The notes below the pieces were generated by a model, which was not told the origin of the DNA, ran no database searches, and saw only the letters and a list, made by a program, of their open reading frames with translations. The position numbers and the translations under genes are program-made. Shown here piece after piece: positions 24,811 through 32,562 of a stretch of DNA of 32,813 bases. Position 1 is the stretch's first letter. Each line of letters opens with the position of its first letter. Origin of the DNA: a virus. The stretch spans positions 1 to 32,813 of the IMG/VR virus record IMGVR_UViG_3300008114_000252; one strand, written 5' to 3'.

Positions 24811-24896
24811 CCAGCCACGCTCGACTCGCCAAGTTCAGACTGCAGAAGATCATCAACGGCGACCAGCATGTCGCCGTCCTTCAACCAGCCACGCTC
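24748..24896. repeat. Exact tandem duplication, 74-base period
   Basis: Two identical 75-base copies (24748-24822 and 24822-24896, sharing one base), each beginning cgactcgccaag and ending ccagccacgctc on the plus strand. Because 74 is not a multiple of three, the duplication shifts the reading frame of the giant gene and creates the stop at 24809-24807. The copies show no difference, so the event is recent or artificial. Confidence 0.95.
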
Positions 24897-27023
24897 ATTG
24901 ATCTGCTCAACTACCTGGTTGCGCGCATACTTGAAGTCGCGCAAATAACCGACAGCGTCGTCGTAAGAAATTCCGTACTCGTCCAGTTGCATGTGGAACA
25001 AGTCCGCTTCAGCCTGCGCGAGGAACTGTTGGCGCAGTTTCACAACGTTAGCGCCACGACCGCCAGCGGCGGCAATCGATGCCGCCTCCTGCTGCAAAGA
25101 GCGGCGGTAATCGTCCACACTCATTGTCACGTTCGACCCGTTGCGGCGCAAAATAACCTGCTCGCCGGACTTAGCCTTGCGGCGCAGCGTAGGAGTGTTG
25201 TCCGCGAGCGCGTCCAGTTCCGCTGAGAACTCCAACTCATCCGTCAAGTGGAACAGGCCGGAACCTGAACGACGATTCGTCGCAACCTTCTGCGCAGCCG
25301 AGCGCAGCATCAGCACCGGGCGCGCGTTGGGGATCTGGAACAGCACCGCCTCGGGGGAACGCGATGTGGCGGCGAAAGGGTTCTTGATTGTGATCGGGGT
25401 GGACCTGAAATCACCCGCACGCACCGCAGCCTTACGGCGTGCACGATCCGACCACTTCACAACCTGGGCCGAAGACCCACCAATCTTGACCTGGTTCCAC
25501 GAGTTACCGAAGTAGGTGGCGTACTCGTCAAGTACGCCACTGAAATGCTTCACTTCGCCAGGGCTCAAAGGATTCGGCACTGAGATGGTCTGCGTAGCCG
25601 CACGACCCTCGGGCGTGAACTGGCTGAGGAACTGCCTAGTGTCGGCACCGTCCGGTGCCGCAGCCTTGAGGCTCGCGGAGCCTGGAGTGGGACGGATACC
25701 AGTCGGCGTGAAATCGTCAAACACGCGAGCGAACGCCGAAGTTGTCTCGTTCGACAGGAGCAGCATGTCACCCGCCAGCGGGTTCGAAGCCGCCAGCAGT
25801 TTCTGAGCATTCGCATCACCAGCGAGAGCAAGGATCGCGTTACCCGCCTCCTCCGGGGTGCGGGTAGCGCCAATGACACCCCCCACAAGGGAAGGGTTCT
25901 TTGACGCGGCAACCATCGGCACATACTTCAACTCGTCCGATGACATGGAAGCGAACTCTTCGGCCTGATGCCCCCACCGGGTGGGTGCACCTTCAGTACC
26001 GCCACTGGCACGCCACTGATTGTGACGGATCATATCCTCGGCAGCCTTAGCGCGGCCCGCCTCAGATGCCATATCCACCATCATCGCTGCATTACGGGCA
26101 CGAGTGACACCCATAGCGATCAGCGCGTCAGGCGCTGCATACGCCTGCAGGAGAGCGTCTGTCGCACCAGACATGTACTTGAACGGCGTGTTCGACTCAA
26201 AGGACGACACGCGCTGTGTCTTGTCGTAAATGTCGTAGTCGTAGTCGAAGAGAGCCCACGGGCTCATCCTCGGGCCGTCAGCCGAATTGGCTGTGTCCTT
26301 CAACCAAGCCTCGTTGTCTGCCTCAACGAAAGCCTGCATCTTGTCTGAGATCTTGTAGCCGAGTATTTGCTCGGTTAGCGGGTCAGCGAATGAATCCGTG
26401 GCGTTACGCACGATGCCGCCGACGTTGTATGTCAACTGCTGCATAGCAGTTGCATCATTCTCCATCGGGTTGAACAGTTCCCCGACCTCTTCGAAGGTCA
26501 GTGAACCGTCACGCATGAACGGGTTCGTTGACTTGGCGGTGTCTCCGCGCGCTGCGACAGTGGATGCGACGCCGCCGAGAAGGATGCCGGTGCCACCGAC
26601 GAGAGTATTGCCAAGATGCACGGTCTTGTCGTAAGCCTCAGTGAAGCGGGTCAGCCCGTAAAGGGGGTCCTCGCCACTGAGATCGACCATGAAGGACGAG
26701 GCCGCAAGGCCGAACGCGCCCTCAAGGGACCAGTTAATCTGGCCCTGATCATTCAGGACGTTGTTGCGGTACAGGGGATCAAGGGTCCAATTGGCGAGAC
26801 CATTGACTACGTCCTGCGTCCATGCGGGTGCATCTGGCGATGACCAGTAGGTGCGATCAGTGGAACGGGGAACGCCCTGGCCCCACGTGGGGAACCCACC
26901 CACGTTGGCCTCGGGAGCGGCGGGCAAGCCAAGCGGGCCGGTGGAAGCAGGAGGAGTGTAGCCGGGCTCACGCAGCCCGGCGAAACGGGCCTGCTGCGCC
27001 TCCGTAGGCTTAGGCTGCGCCAC
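24807..27023 (-). pseudogene. Giant internal/ejection virion protein, N-terminal part (frameshifted)
   Basis: Start chosen at the GTG at 27023, eight bases after GGAGG; a GTG at 27032 is too close to it. The 738-residue product begins MAQPKPTEAQ, has proline-rich and helical regions, a hydrophobic stretch (about residues 140-160, LVGGTGILLGGVAS) and WGHQAEEFASMSSDELKYVP. Reading runs through one repeat copy (WLKDGDMLVAVDDLLQSELG), then enters the second copy out of frame and stops after SSVAG. Deleting one copy joins it exactly to the downstream frame, which begins with the same residues and continues ES-FPVLDFGM. So this is the N-terminal quarter of a single giant protein, interrupted. Whether the break is biological is unknown. 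Confidence 0.75.
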
Positions 27024-27192
27024 TCGCTTCACCTCCCAAGATCACGGATGCTGCGCCAATGATGGAGTCGCGATCCTCTACGGTCTCGTAGGGGATGCGC
27101 GCCAGCATGAACGCAACAGGGGCATGCTTGCCACGAAAAACTTCCAAAGCGGTCGACATGTTATTGACGAAGGACAGTCTCGGATCCTTCAC
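27010..27192 (-). CDS. Small protein or second half of a frameshifted gene (60 aa)
   Basis: GTG at 27192 with TTTGAGG seven or eight bases upstream gives a 60-residue helical product (RLSFVNNMSTALEVFRGKH, then APVAFMLARI). The same frame is open upstream for 72 codons across the end of the 80-residue ORF. In related phages, as I recall them, one protein carries both halves: an N-terminal QRP-NPAPV-GALSQRTDGGP part and a helical C-terminal part like this. So it may be a separate gene, a +1 frameshift product, or the result of an indel. It overlaps the giant gene start by 14 bases. Confidence 0.45.
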   Translation of the reverse strand: MKDPRLSFVNNMSTALEVFRGKHAPVAFMLARIPYETVEDRDSIIGAASVILGGEASGAA

Positions 27193-27220
27193 AGATACGA
27201 CCTCAAACTGGTCAGGAACC

Positions 27221-27463
27221 TCAGGTACGACGCGGGGACGTCGTCGCAGCAAGCGGGGTGGGAGGCGGGCCCATAGGCACCTGCTCCACTCCCGCCATCG
27301 GTGCACCGCCCTGCAGTGCCTGAAACTCTGCCTGCTCCCCGTAACCCGCAGAAGGCATGTCGACCATGGGCTGCGTGGGGCCACCATCGGTGCGCTGGGA
27401 AAGCGCACCGGGCATGCCCACAGGAGCGGGGTTAGTGGGACGCTGATATCCTCCTGCAGCCAC
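27221..27463 (-). CDS. Proline/glycine-rich virion-region protein (80 aa)
   Basis: GTG start at 27463, nine bases after GGAGG. The sequence MAAGGYQRPTNPAPVGMPGA followed by LSQRTDGGP, and later YGEQAEFQALQGGAPMAG, matches my memory of a short actinobacteriophage protein encoded between portal and the giant virion gene. It is disordered in character and has no membrane span. It stops early at PLAATTSPRRT, whereas relatives are longer with a helical end, found here in the +1 frame directly downstream. Role unknown; position suggests head assembly. Confidence 0.6.
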   Translation of the reverse strand: MAAGGYQRPTNPAPVGMPGALSQRTDGGPTQPMVDMPSAGYGEQAEFQALQGGAPMAGVEQVPMGPPPTPLAATTSPRRT

Positions 27464-27507
27464 GGGCGATCACCTCCAACGTATGGGCTTGTTTGCGGGG
27501 CACTGAT

Positions 27508-27825
27508 TCACTCCGTGCCCTTCGTGTCTAAAGTTTCGGGTAGACCGCCCAACGACTTCAGCATCGAATCGGCGAAGTCCTTGCGGTCTTGCTCGGCCCA
27601 GTCGTATGCCGACTGGCCCAAAGCCAGCGTAGCCAGGTTGCGGAACAGGTCCGCACTGGCGGCAGCCAACTGCGCAGCGAACACGAACGCTACTGCGCTT
27701 GTGTCTAGGTGAGCCCAGGGAGACGGCGGGACCTCCGTGCTGTCCTCTTCATCGGCGAGTACCGCAGCAATCGCTGCCGCGATCTCATCAGCCGACATCT
27801 CATCGTCTTCGAAGTCCTCGTCCAC
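27508..27825 (-). CDS. Acidic hypothetical head-region protein (105 aa)
   Basis: GTG start at 27825 with AGGGAG five bases before it. The 105-residue product opens with an acidic stretch (DEDFEDDEMSADEI) and alanine-rich helices (AAAIAAVLADEE; AAQLAAASADLFRNLATLAL) and ends QSAYDWAEQDRKDFADSML. It is soluble and helical. It lies between portal and the giant gene, where related phages carry similar acidic small proteins. Possibly a portal-associated or chaperone-like assembly factor; no domain name recognised. Confidence 0.6.
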   Translation of the reverse strand: MDEDFEDDEMSADEIAAAIAAVLADEEDSTEVPPSPWAHLDTSAVAFVFAAQLAAASADLFRNLATLALGQSAYDWAEQDRKDFADSMLKSLGGLPETLDTKGTE

Positions 27826-27845
27826 ACCGTCTCCCTGGGTTAAGT

Positions 27846-28010
27846 CTATCGAACAGGAATGCTGTTGTTCGCCTGGAACGATGTCGCGCCGCTCAGTGGC
27901 GTCGTCTCATCAGTGCCAGTCGCCGAGTTGCCGCCTGTGACGGTCACCTCGCGCGGCTGAGGCTTCTCGTTGAGAAGCCCGGGCGCAGTCTGCTCTCCTC
28001 CAAATGCCAT
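27846..28010 (-). CDS. Small hypothetical protein (54 aa) after portal
   Basis: ATG at 28010 preceded by a strong GGAGGGAGGT site. The 54-residue product begins MAFGGEQTAPGLLNEKPQPR and is Thr/Ser/Gly-rich, ending NNSIPVR. It fills the gap between portal and the acidic gene. The excellent ribosome site makes it a likely real gene. No family or function recognised. Confidence 0.6.
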   Translation of the reverse strand: MAFGGEQTAPGLLNEKPQPREVTVTGGNSATGTDETTPLSGATSFQANNSIPVR

Positions 28011-28028
28011 TTGCCTACCTCCCTCCTG

Positions 28029-29810
28029 TTAGATTGCTGCCGAGCGCATCGTGCGCACCGACGAGGTCGCTCTGCCGCCGCCAGACAACTGGCTCAGCAA
28101 CTGCTGCACGTTATCGCTAGGAGGGGCCTGGGGCAGATCCACCCCTCCAGGGGCAGGTGCACCACCCATCATCGCCTCCATACCCGGCTCAACCGGGGCC
28201 TCACCCTCAGCAGGAGCCTCAGGCTCCGGCGGGGCAAAGATGTCCGACACCGCCTTCTCCACTGGGGTGCCCTTCTTGCGGGCAGCGATGAGGTCCGCGA
28301 TGGCCCTCACGGGGCCACTCGCGTCCTGACCTTGCGCAGCCATCTCGGGGATGGCCTGCGCATAGGCGCTCACAGACGACATCAGGGTCGAACGCAAGTT
28401 CTCCACATCAATCACTTGCTCTTCCTGGGCAACGTCCAGGGAGACAGGCAGGTTCTTGCGGATGAACGACTTGGAAGTCAGCCCCGCACCCAGTGCCTGC
28501 AGCCCCCAGATGAGGGCGCGGTTAGCATCGAGCCCTGCCATGATGCCGTACTCGGCAGTGACCTGGTAGGAGCCCTTGATGTCCTTCGCGGGGGTGTAGG
28601 TCACCGTGTACGGTGACCCGTTCGCTGCGCCCACAAGGACCTTCGACTCGTTAGGCCACAGGCGCTCATCCAGTTCGAGACACATGCCCATCGAATCGGC
28701 GATAGCCTCACCGATCAGCGACTGGTAGGTGCGGATACGGCTATCGAACCCACCCATGAGGGCCTGTACACCGCGACCTGTCACCACGGAAGAGTCAGTT
28801 TCGCCCATGCGAACGTCCGGCATGCGCGTGGAAAGGCGCAGTTCGTCCTGCAGCGTGCGCTGCTCCATCATCGCCGTCTGCGGGATCTCCAGGGAGACGC
28901 GGCGGATACGCTCAGGCGTATTCGACCGGATGACAGCGTCAGGTCCGAAAGCGAACTCGGTGACGTCTGACGGCACCGCGATAGGTGCCTCAACCGCCTT
29001 CGTCGCAGCCTCAAGGTTCAACAGCGCGAGGCGCGCACGGGCAGCGAACACCCACAGGGTCTCATCGAACTGTCCACGGGGCTGACCATCGAGAGTGGGG
29101 CGCTGCGCCATAGCCACAGGGATGCGACCAAGCGGATGCTCATATGCGTCCAGCACCAGGCCCGGCTCCTGCTCGACCAGGAGCATGGCTGTGCCGTCCT
29201 CATTGTAGAACTTGATGAGGGTGAGAGTGCGGTTGGACTGGTCGGAGGCACCGTACTGCTTCCCGATCAGTCGGGAAGCATGCTCCGGGTACAGGTTCGC
29301 GAGTTCCCTCGCGGGACGGTTCCAAGTCTTGAAGTAACCGATGACCTTCTCGAACCGATCGCGCTCAATGTAGGTGCCGAGCGGTGAATCCACGTGGATG
29401 TGCGGATTCGACTTGTCGAAGTTCGGCTCGACACGCAGAATCGTGGTGCCGAAAGTGATCAAGTAGTCTGCGGCAGTGACCAGTGAGTTGCCGAGGCGCG
29501 TGTCATAGGCGTAGCCGTTGACGATCTGCGTCAACTTGGATGCACGACGCCTTGACGAATCGTTCAACGCGTCATCGCCGAAAGCGGTGAGCGTCGGCAT
29601 CACACCAGCCTGCTCCGCAGAGTCCTGCGCGGCAATATCAACCATGTTGGCGATCACCGGGGCGGGCCAGTCACTGGGGAACATGCCCTTGAAGACCTGG
29701 CTTGCGCGTCCGGTGCGCACCAGCGACACGGCGCGGAAACGCGACTGGGCAGCCTGCGACTCGCTGCGCACCATGTTGTAACGCTTGAGCACCATCGATG
29801 CCTCAGACAT
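28029..29810 (-). CDS. Portal (head-to-tail connector) protein
   Basis: Start set at the ATG at 29810, which has GAGGAGG just before it; an open frame continues upstream to 29867 into the terminase gene. The 593-residue protein has the features of podovirus-type portals: an N-terminal helical region (LKRYNMVRSESQAAQSRFR), a wing with QVFKGMFPSDWPAPVIANMV, the core with RIPVAMAQRPTLDGQPRGQF, ARLALLNLEAATKAVEAP and the stem helix near QSLIGEAIADSMGM, and a disordered C-terminal tail rich in Pro/Glu/Gly. Twelve copies form the DNA channel where terminase docks. It follows the terminase gene by ten bases, the usual order. Confidence 0.82.
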   Translation of the reverse strand: MSEASMVLKRYNMVRSESQAAQSRFRAVSLVRTGRASQVFKGMFPSDWPAPVIANMVDIAAQDSAEQAGVMPTLTAFGDDALNDSSRRRASKLTQIVNGYAYDTRLGNSLVTAADYLITFGTTILRVEPNFDKSNPHIHVDSPLGTYIERDRFEKVIGYFKTWNRPARELANLYPEHASRLIGKQYGASDQSNRTLTLIKFYNEDGTAMLLVEQEPGLVLDAYEHPLGRIPVAMAQRPTLDGQPRGQFDETLWVFAARARLALLNLEAATKAVEAPIAVPSDVTEFAFGPDAVIRSNTPERIRRVSLEIPQTAMMEQRTLQDELRLSTRMPDVRMGETDSSVVTGRGVQALMGGFDSRIRTYQSLIGEAIADSMGMCLELDERLWPNESKVLVGAANGSPYTVTYTPAKDIKGSYQVTAEYGIMAGLDANRALIWGLQALGAGLTSKSFIRKNLPVSLDVAQEEQVIDVENLRSTLMSSVSAYAQAIPEMAAQGQDASGPVRAIADLIAARKKGTPVEKAVSDIFAPPEPEAPAEGEAPVEPGMEAMMGGAPAPGGVDLPQAPPSDNVQQLLSQLSGGGRATSSVRTMRSAAI

Positions 29811-29820
29811 GCCCCTCCTC

Positions 29821-31713
29821 TCACCAGCCCACAGCGGAACTGTTGAAGTCAGCCAGGTTGATGACAACCTGGCGTTCCTTATCCCTCGGGGACAGGAATC
29901 CGTTTGTCCCGAAGGACTTGAATTGTTTCTTGTTCGCTGACATCACGTAGTCATTGCTGTGCAGGACACAGAACCACAGCGCATCCACGGCGTCCGAGCG
30001 ACGCCTGGTGCGCTTCACTGCAGGTGACCACGTGATCAACTGCTCCACCAAAGACTTCGGCCCCGCCGAGATCGTGTCAGGGATCGACAACAGGTTGTCG
30101 TCTTGGTGCTTGAGCGAGAAGTTGCCGTCGCCGACTGCAGCCACAGTCCCGAACAGGGGCGCCATCGCGGCCACACCCATATCTGGATCCAACTTGTTAC
30201 GCAACGTCTGATGCGGAATGAGGGCAACGCCCCGACCCGCCATATACCGCAGAAGCGCCTCATCCTGCGAGAGGAACCCCTGGAAGGCGTTCGTTTCGAT
30301 AACGAACTTCGCGGGCTGGTACGTTTCCGTGAACTCCTCAATGAGTGCACGGATCTGTGCGGGTGTCGGATTCGTTAACTCGCGCACATCCAGGATCAGT
30401 CGCTTACCTGTTTCCCGGTGCACCGCTAACGCTACTGCGGCAGTGGTGCCCGCGATAGCAGGGTCCATGCCACAGACGGTGATGAACCCGTCCGTAGAAG
30501 CAGGATGCCCAGGTGCCCCGGGCCGCAACGGACCCACCTTGCGCATCTTGTTCACCGAACCGAACACGGCACGCGCATGGAACACAGCCTCATCAGAGAC
30601 ATCCTGCTGCTGGTACACGAGCGCCCACTTCGTGGGACCTACCTCGTTACGGAGCGCCGCAAGGCGCTCACCAGTCCAACGCGGATACAAGCCCTCACTG
30701 TCCGGCTCTTCCATTTCCGCCATCGACGAATCACTACGAGGCCACAAGGACTCCCAGTCCTTGGGGTCATCAGCGTAAGAGAGCACTGCAGGCATTGACA
30801 GGTAAGACCACGGGATCGCGGCATCCGTGTAGTTGTCCGGGTTACGCAACTCCCGGTACAGGTCCTGCGCCGACACGCGCGTACCCACCACCAGCAACTG
30901 GCCCTCCGGGCCCAGGCGCGTCGCAACCTCCTGACGGATCCAATCCATCTGCTTCGCCCACTCACCCGAGTTGGAAAGCGTGATGGCGTCATCGAGGATG
31001 ATCAGGTCGGCGCGAGCGCCATACACCATGCCCCCGATCCCGAGCGCCTCAACGCTCGGGTCCTTCTCACCGTCAGCACGATCAAGGTAGATGCGAGTCT
31101 GCGACCATTCGCTTGAAGCAGCCTTCCAACCCCCAGGGGGACCGAACGTGATCTGCAACTTGCTGTACATCGGATGCGTCAACCGCTGCTTGATGCCGTA
31201 CAAGATCTTGCGAGCGAAGTCCTGAGTCTTACCGATGATCATCACCCTCAACTGCGGGTTCTTCATCAAACGGTAGACCGTATAGTTGGTCGATACAGTC
31301 GTCGTCTTCGCAAAATTAGGGGGAATGTTGATCAGCAGACGCTGATGCCCACGCAGCCCAGGCTCCCAAGTCATCGACGGGTGCAGCCAAGCAGGCTCAC
31401 GCCCCTCCAGGGCGTCGACCATATTCTGCGCGTGTGGGAACACCCGCTGGAACATGAACTCTTCGGAGAACTCGGCGAAGGTACCGATCTGGCGTTCGGT
31501 CGCCCCCGACCGATTCAACGCTACCTCGTCCTTGACCCCATCCACAGCCATCTTGAACTCGGGGAACCGGCGCCGAGAATCCTCATACCAACTCCGGGAC
31601 CGATCCACCGCGCCCAGGGCCTCAGTGATCGAAGCACCCTGCCTCAGACGATTAACGAAATCGTCCTGGATCTCTCTGATGGGCCTACCCTTGGGCTTTC
31701 GGCCTGCAGCCAT
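29821..31713 (-). CDS. Terminase large subunit (TerL)
   Basis: A 630-residue packaging motor, ATG at 31713 with GAGGAGG before it. Residues 11-60 look like a helix-turn-helix (IREIQDDFVNRLRQGASITE, ALGAVDRSRSWYEDS), perhaps doing small-subunit work. ATPase part: a degenerate Walker A, INIPPNFAKTT (129-138, K136), which lacks the usual Gly before Lys; Walker B LIILDD (237-242); motif III VVGTR (275-279). Nuclease part: D417 in VCGMDPAIAG, E473 in FVIETNAF and D574/D577 in SDAVDALWF. All catalytic acids are present. It cuts concatemeric DNA and drives it into the head through the portal encoded next. Confidence 0.92.
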   Translation of the reverse strand: MAAGRKPKGRPIREIQDDFVNRLRQGASITEALGAVDRSRSWYEDSRRRFPEFKMAVDGVKDEVALNRSGATERQIGTFAEFSEEFMFQRVFPHAQNMVDALEGREPAWLHPSMTWEPGLRGHQRLLINIPPNFAKTTTVSTNYTVYRLMKNPQLRVMIIGKTQDFARKILYGIKQRLTHPMYSKLQITFGPPGGWKAASSEWSQTRIYLDRADGEKDPSVEALGIGGMVYGARADLIILDDAITLSNSGEWAKQMDWIRQEVATRLGPEGQLLVVGTRVSAQDLYRELRNPDNYTDAAIPWSYLSMPAVLSYADDPKDWESLWPRSDSSMAEMEEPDSEGLYPRWTGERLAALRNEVGPTKWALVYQQQDVSDEAVFHARAVFGSVNKMRKVGPLRPGAPGHPASTDGFITVCGMDPAIAGTTAAVALAVHRETGKRLILDVRELTNPTPAQIRALIEEFTETYQPAKFVIETNAFQGFLSQDEALLRYMAGRGVALIPHQTLRNKLDPDMGVAAMAPLFGTVAAVGDGNFSLKHQDDNLLSIPDTISAGPKSLVEQLITWSPAVKRTRRRSDAVDALWFCVLHSNDYVMSANKKQFKSFGTNGFLSPRDKERQVVINLADFNSSAVGW

Positions 31714-31731
31714 TCAGCCCTCCTCAGGGAT

Positions 31732-32013
31732 CTAGTACAGGGACTCGGGGTCCGCTAGCGCGTCCCCGTTGAAAGACTTGTTCGAGCGGGTGCGGGGGTT
31801 ACTTCGCCCAGCCCACCGCCCAGGATCATCATCCTCGAACGCGCCATAGTAGGCGCTCCAACCCTCGGAACCCATATTCGGGTTCTCCGGTAGACGGGCA
31901 AGATCAGCCCAGGGGTTGTCCGGGGTGTGCCAGCGGCGATGCCACAAATCGGCAAGCCGCTGAGCAGCCTCCGGGGTGAAGGGCCTGGACTGCGGTCGAG
32001 GGTTGAGTGCCAT
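31732..32013 (-). CDS. Small protein heading the late operon (possible terminase partner)
   Basis: First gene of the leftward operon. ATG at 32013 with GGATGGGGG upstream. The 93-residue product is tryptophan-rich and polar (FTPEAAQRLADLWHRRWHTP, PWADLARLPENPNMGSEGW, YYGAF) and ends in a serine/asparagine-rich tail. Its place just before TerL suggests a small terminase or packaging accessory, but I see no clear DNA-binding motif. Two other frames are open here (to 31755 and 31904); this one is best by position, spacing and ribosome site. Confidence 0.55.
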   Translation of the reverse strand: MALNPRPQSRPFTPEAAQRLADLWHRRWHTPDNPWADLARLPENPNMGSEGWSAYYGAFEDDDPGRWAGRSNPRTRSNKSFNGDALADPESLY

Positions 32014-32026
32014 GCCCCCATCCTAG

Positions 32027-32046
32027 GCCCTCCCTCCTGGGAGGGC
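32027..32046 (-). promoter_or_regulatory. Perfect hairpin in the leader of the late operon
   Basis: GCCCTCCC (32027-32034) pairs with GGGAGGGC (32039-32046), loop of four. On the leftward transcript the hairpin carries AGGAGGGAGGG, ribosome-site sequence, in its loop and 3' arm, 14 bases before the first ATG. It could occlude ribosome binding or end transcription. A weaker hairpin, ATCCTC/GAGGAT, lies at 32062-32082. Confidence 0.45.
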
Positions 32047-32162
32047 TTGAAGCGCCACGCGATCCTCTCACACCGCGAGGATGGCTTCCACCCATGAGAA
32101 CCATCGGGGGCCCCCCTAAGAAAGTCCCGTCGACCGAAGTGAAAAAGGGAAGGGCTCCTATA

Positions 32163-32220
32163 GGGGATCGATCCCAGATCGATCCCCGTTAACCGGCAAG
32201 ACCGCCCTAGCGGTCTTGCC
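32163..32220. repeat. Paired-hairpin module A
   Basis: Two perfect hairpins in a row: GGGGATCGAT/ATCGATCCCC (32163-32172 with 32178-32187, loop CCCAG) and GGCAAGACCGC/GCGGTCTTGCC (32195-32205 with 32210-32220, loop CCTA). The same two stems in the same order recur in module B. No T-run follows on either strand, so these are not ordinary intrinsic terminators. Confidence 0.85.
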
Positions 32221-32243
32221 TCAAAGAACCATCCACCGGCAAG

Positions 32244-32277
32244 TTATCCACAGGCAACTGTGGATGACTTGTGGAAA
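32244..32277. other. DnaA-box-like cluster, putative replication origin
   Basis: TTATCCACA at 32244-32252 equals the strict DnaA box. An inverted near-copy, TGTGGATGA (reverse complement TCATCCACA), is at 32259-32267, and a weaker TTGTGGAAA at 32269-32277. The first two form the hairpin ATCCACAG-GCAA-CTGTGGAT (32246-32265), with a GNRA-type loop. The 9-base direct repeat ACCGGCAAG stands at 32192 and 32235. Lying between two copies of a hairpin module, this looks like an origin or a host-factor binding site. Function is inferred. Confidence 0.5.
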
Positions 32278-32296
32278 GAAATAAGGGAGTCTTTTA

Positions 32297-32354
32297 AGGG
32301 GATCGATCTTAAGGATCGATCCCCTAGACAAGACCGCCTTAAGCGGTCTTGTCT
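32297..32354. repeat. Paired-hairpin module B
   Basis: AGGGGATCGATC/GATCGATCCCCT (32297-32308 with 32314-32325, loop TTAAG) followed at once by AGACAAGACCGC/GCGGTCTTGTCT (32326-32337 with 32343-32354, loop CTTAA). Stems match module A, but with compensating changes: the pair G-C at the outer stem becomes A-T on both arms (GGCAAG to GACAAG with CTTGCC to CTTGTC), so pairing is kept while sequence changes. Confidence 0.85.
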
Positions 32355-32355
32355 T

Positions 32356-32398
32356 AGCCCTTGAATCGCTCACTGATGTTCGCTCTTCAAGGGCTTTT
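32356..32398 (+). terminator. Terminator-like stem with long loop
   Basis: AGCCCTTGAA (32356-32365) pairs perfectly with TTCAAGGGCT (32386-32395), 20-base loop, followed by TTT on the plus strand. A ten-pair stem and short T-run suit a weak intrinsic terminator for rightward transcripts leaving the control region. The loop is long for the class. Confidence 0.4.
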
Positions 32399-32420
32399 CG
32401 GTTACCCCCCCCTACCCCCC

Positions 32421-32443
32421 CCAGAGAGTATCACACTCTCTGG
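32421..32443. repeat. Nine-pair perfect hairpin between C-runs
   Basis: CCAGAGAGT (32421-32429) pairs with ACTCTCTGG (32435-32443), loop ATCAC. It is preceded by two C-runs (32405-32412 and 32415-32422) and followed by CGGGG, so four further G-C pairs can form across one bulged C. The C-runs give G-runs on the minus strand, able to form a quadruplex in the leftward strand. Confidence 0.7.
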
Positions 32444-32543
32444 CGGGGAGATCATCATTCCCCCCTTCCCCCCACAATCAAAGCCTTCCCATCGGCAGAA
32501 AAACAACACGACGTTATTAAATCGTTACAAGATCCTTACCAAA

Positions 32544-32562
32544 TGTCCCGCTATGCGGGACA
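32544..32562. repeat. Eight-pair hairpin TGTCCCGC/GCGGGACA
   Basis: TGTCCCGC (32544-32551) and GCGGGACA (32555-32562) with loop TAT. TGTCCCG recurs at 32701-32707 and TGTCCG at 32711-32716, so this may be a repeated binding site for a phage repressor or replication protein as well as a hairpin. Confidence 0.55.

Noticed and set aside
18835-27023. N4-type virion RNA polymerase
   Set aside because: Size and capsid type suggested it, but no polymerase motifs (such as the D-x-x-G or K-x-x-x-R-x-x-x-Y-G patterns) were seen in reading the sequence.
31755-32021. Alternative 88-codon minus-strand frame before terminase
   Set aside because: Overlaps the 93-residue frame; composition (Arg/Pro/Ser-rich) and ending position are less gene-like, and the 93-residue frame has better spacing to terminase.
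32195-32220. Intrinsic terminator
   Set aside because: The stem is perfect but no T-run follows on either strand; treated as a repeated structural module.
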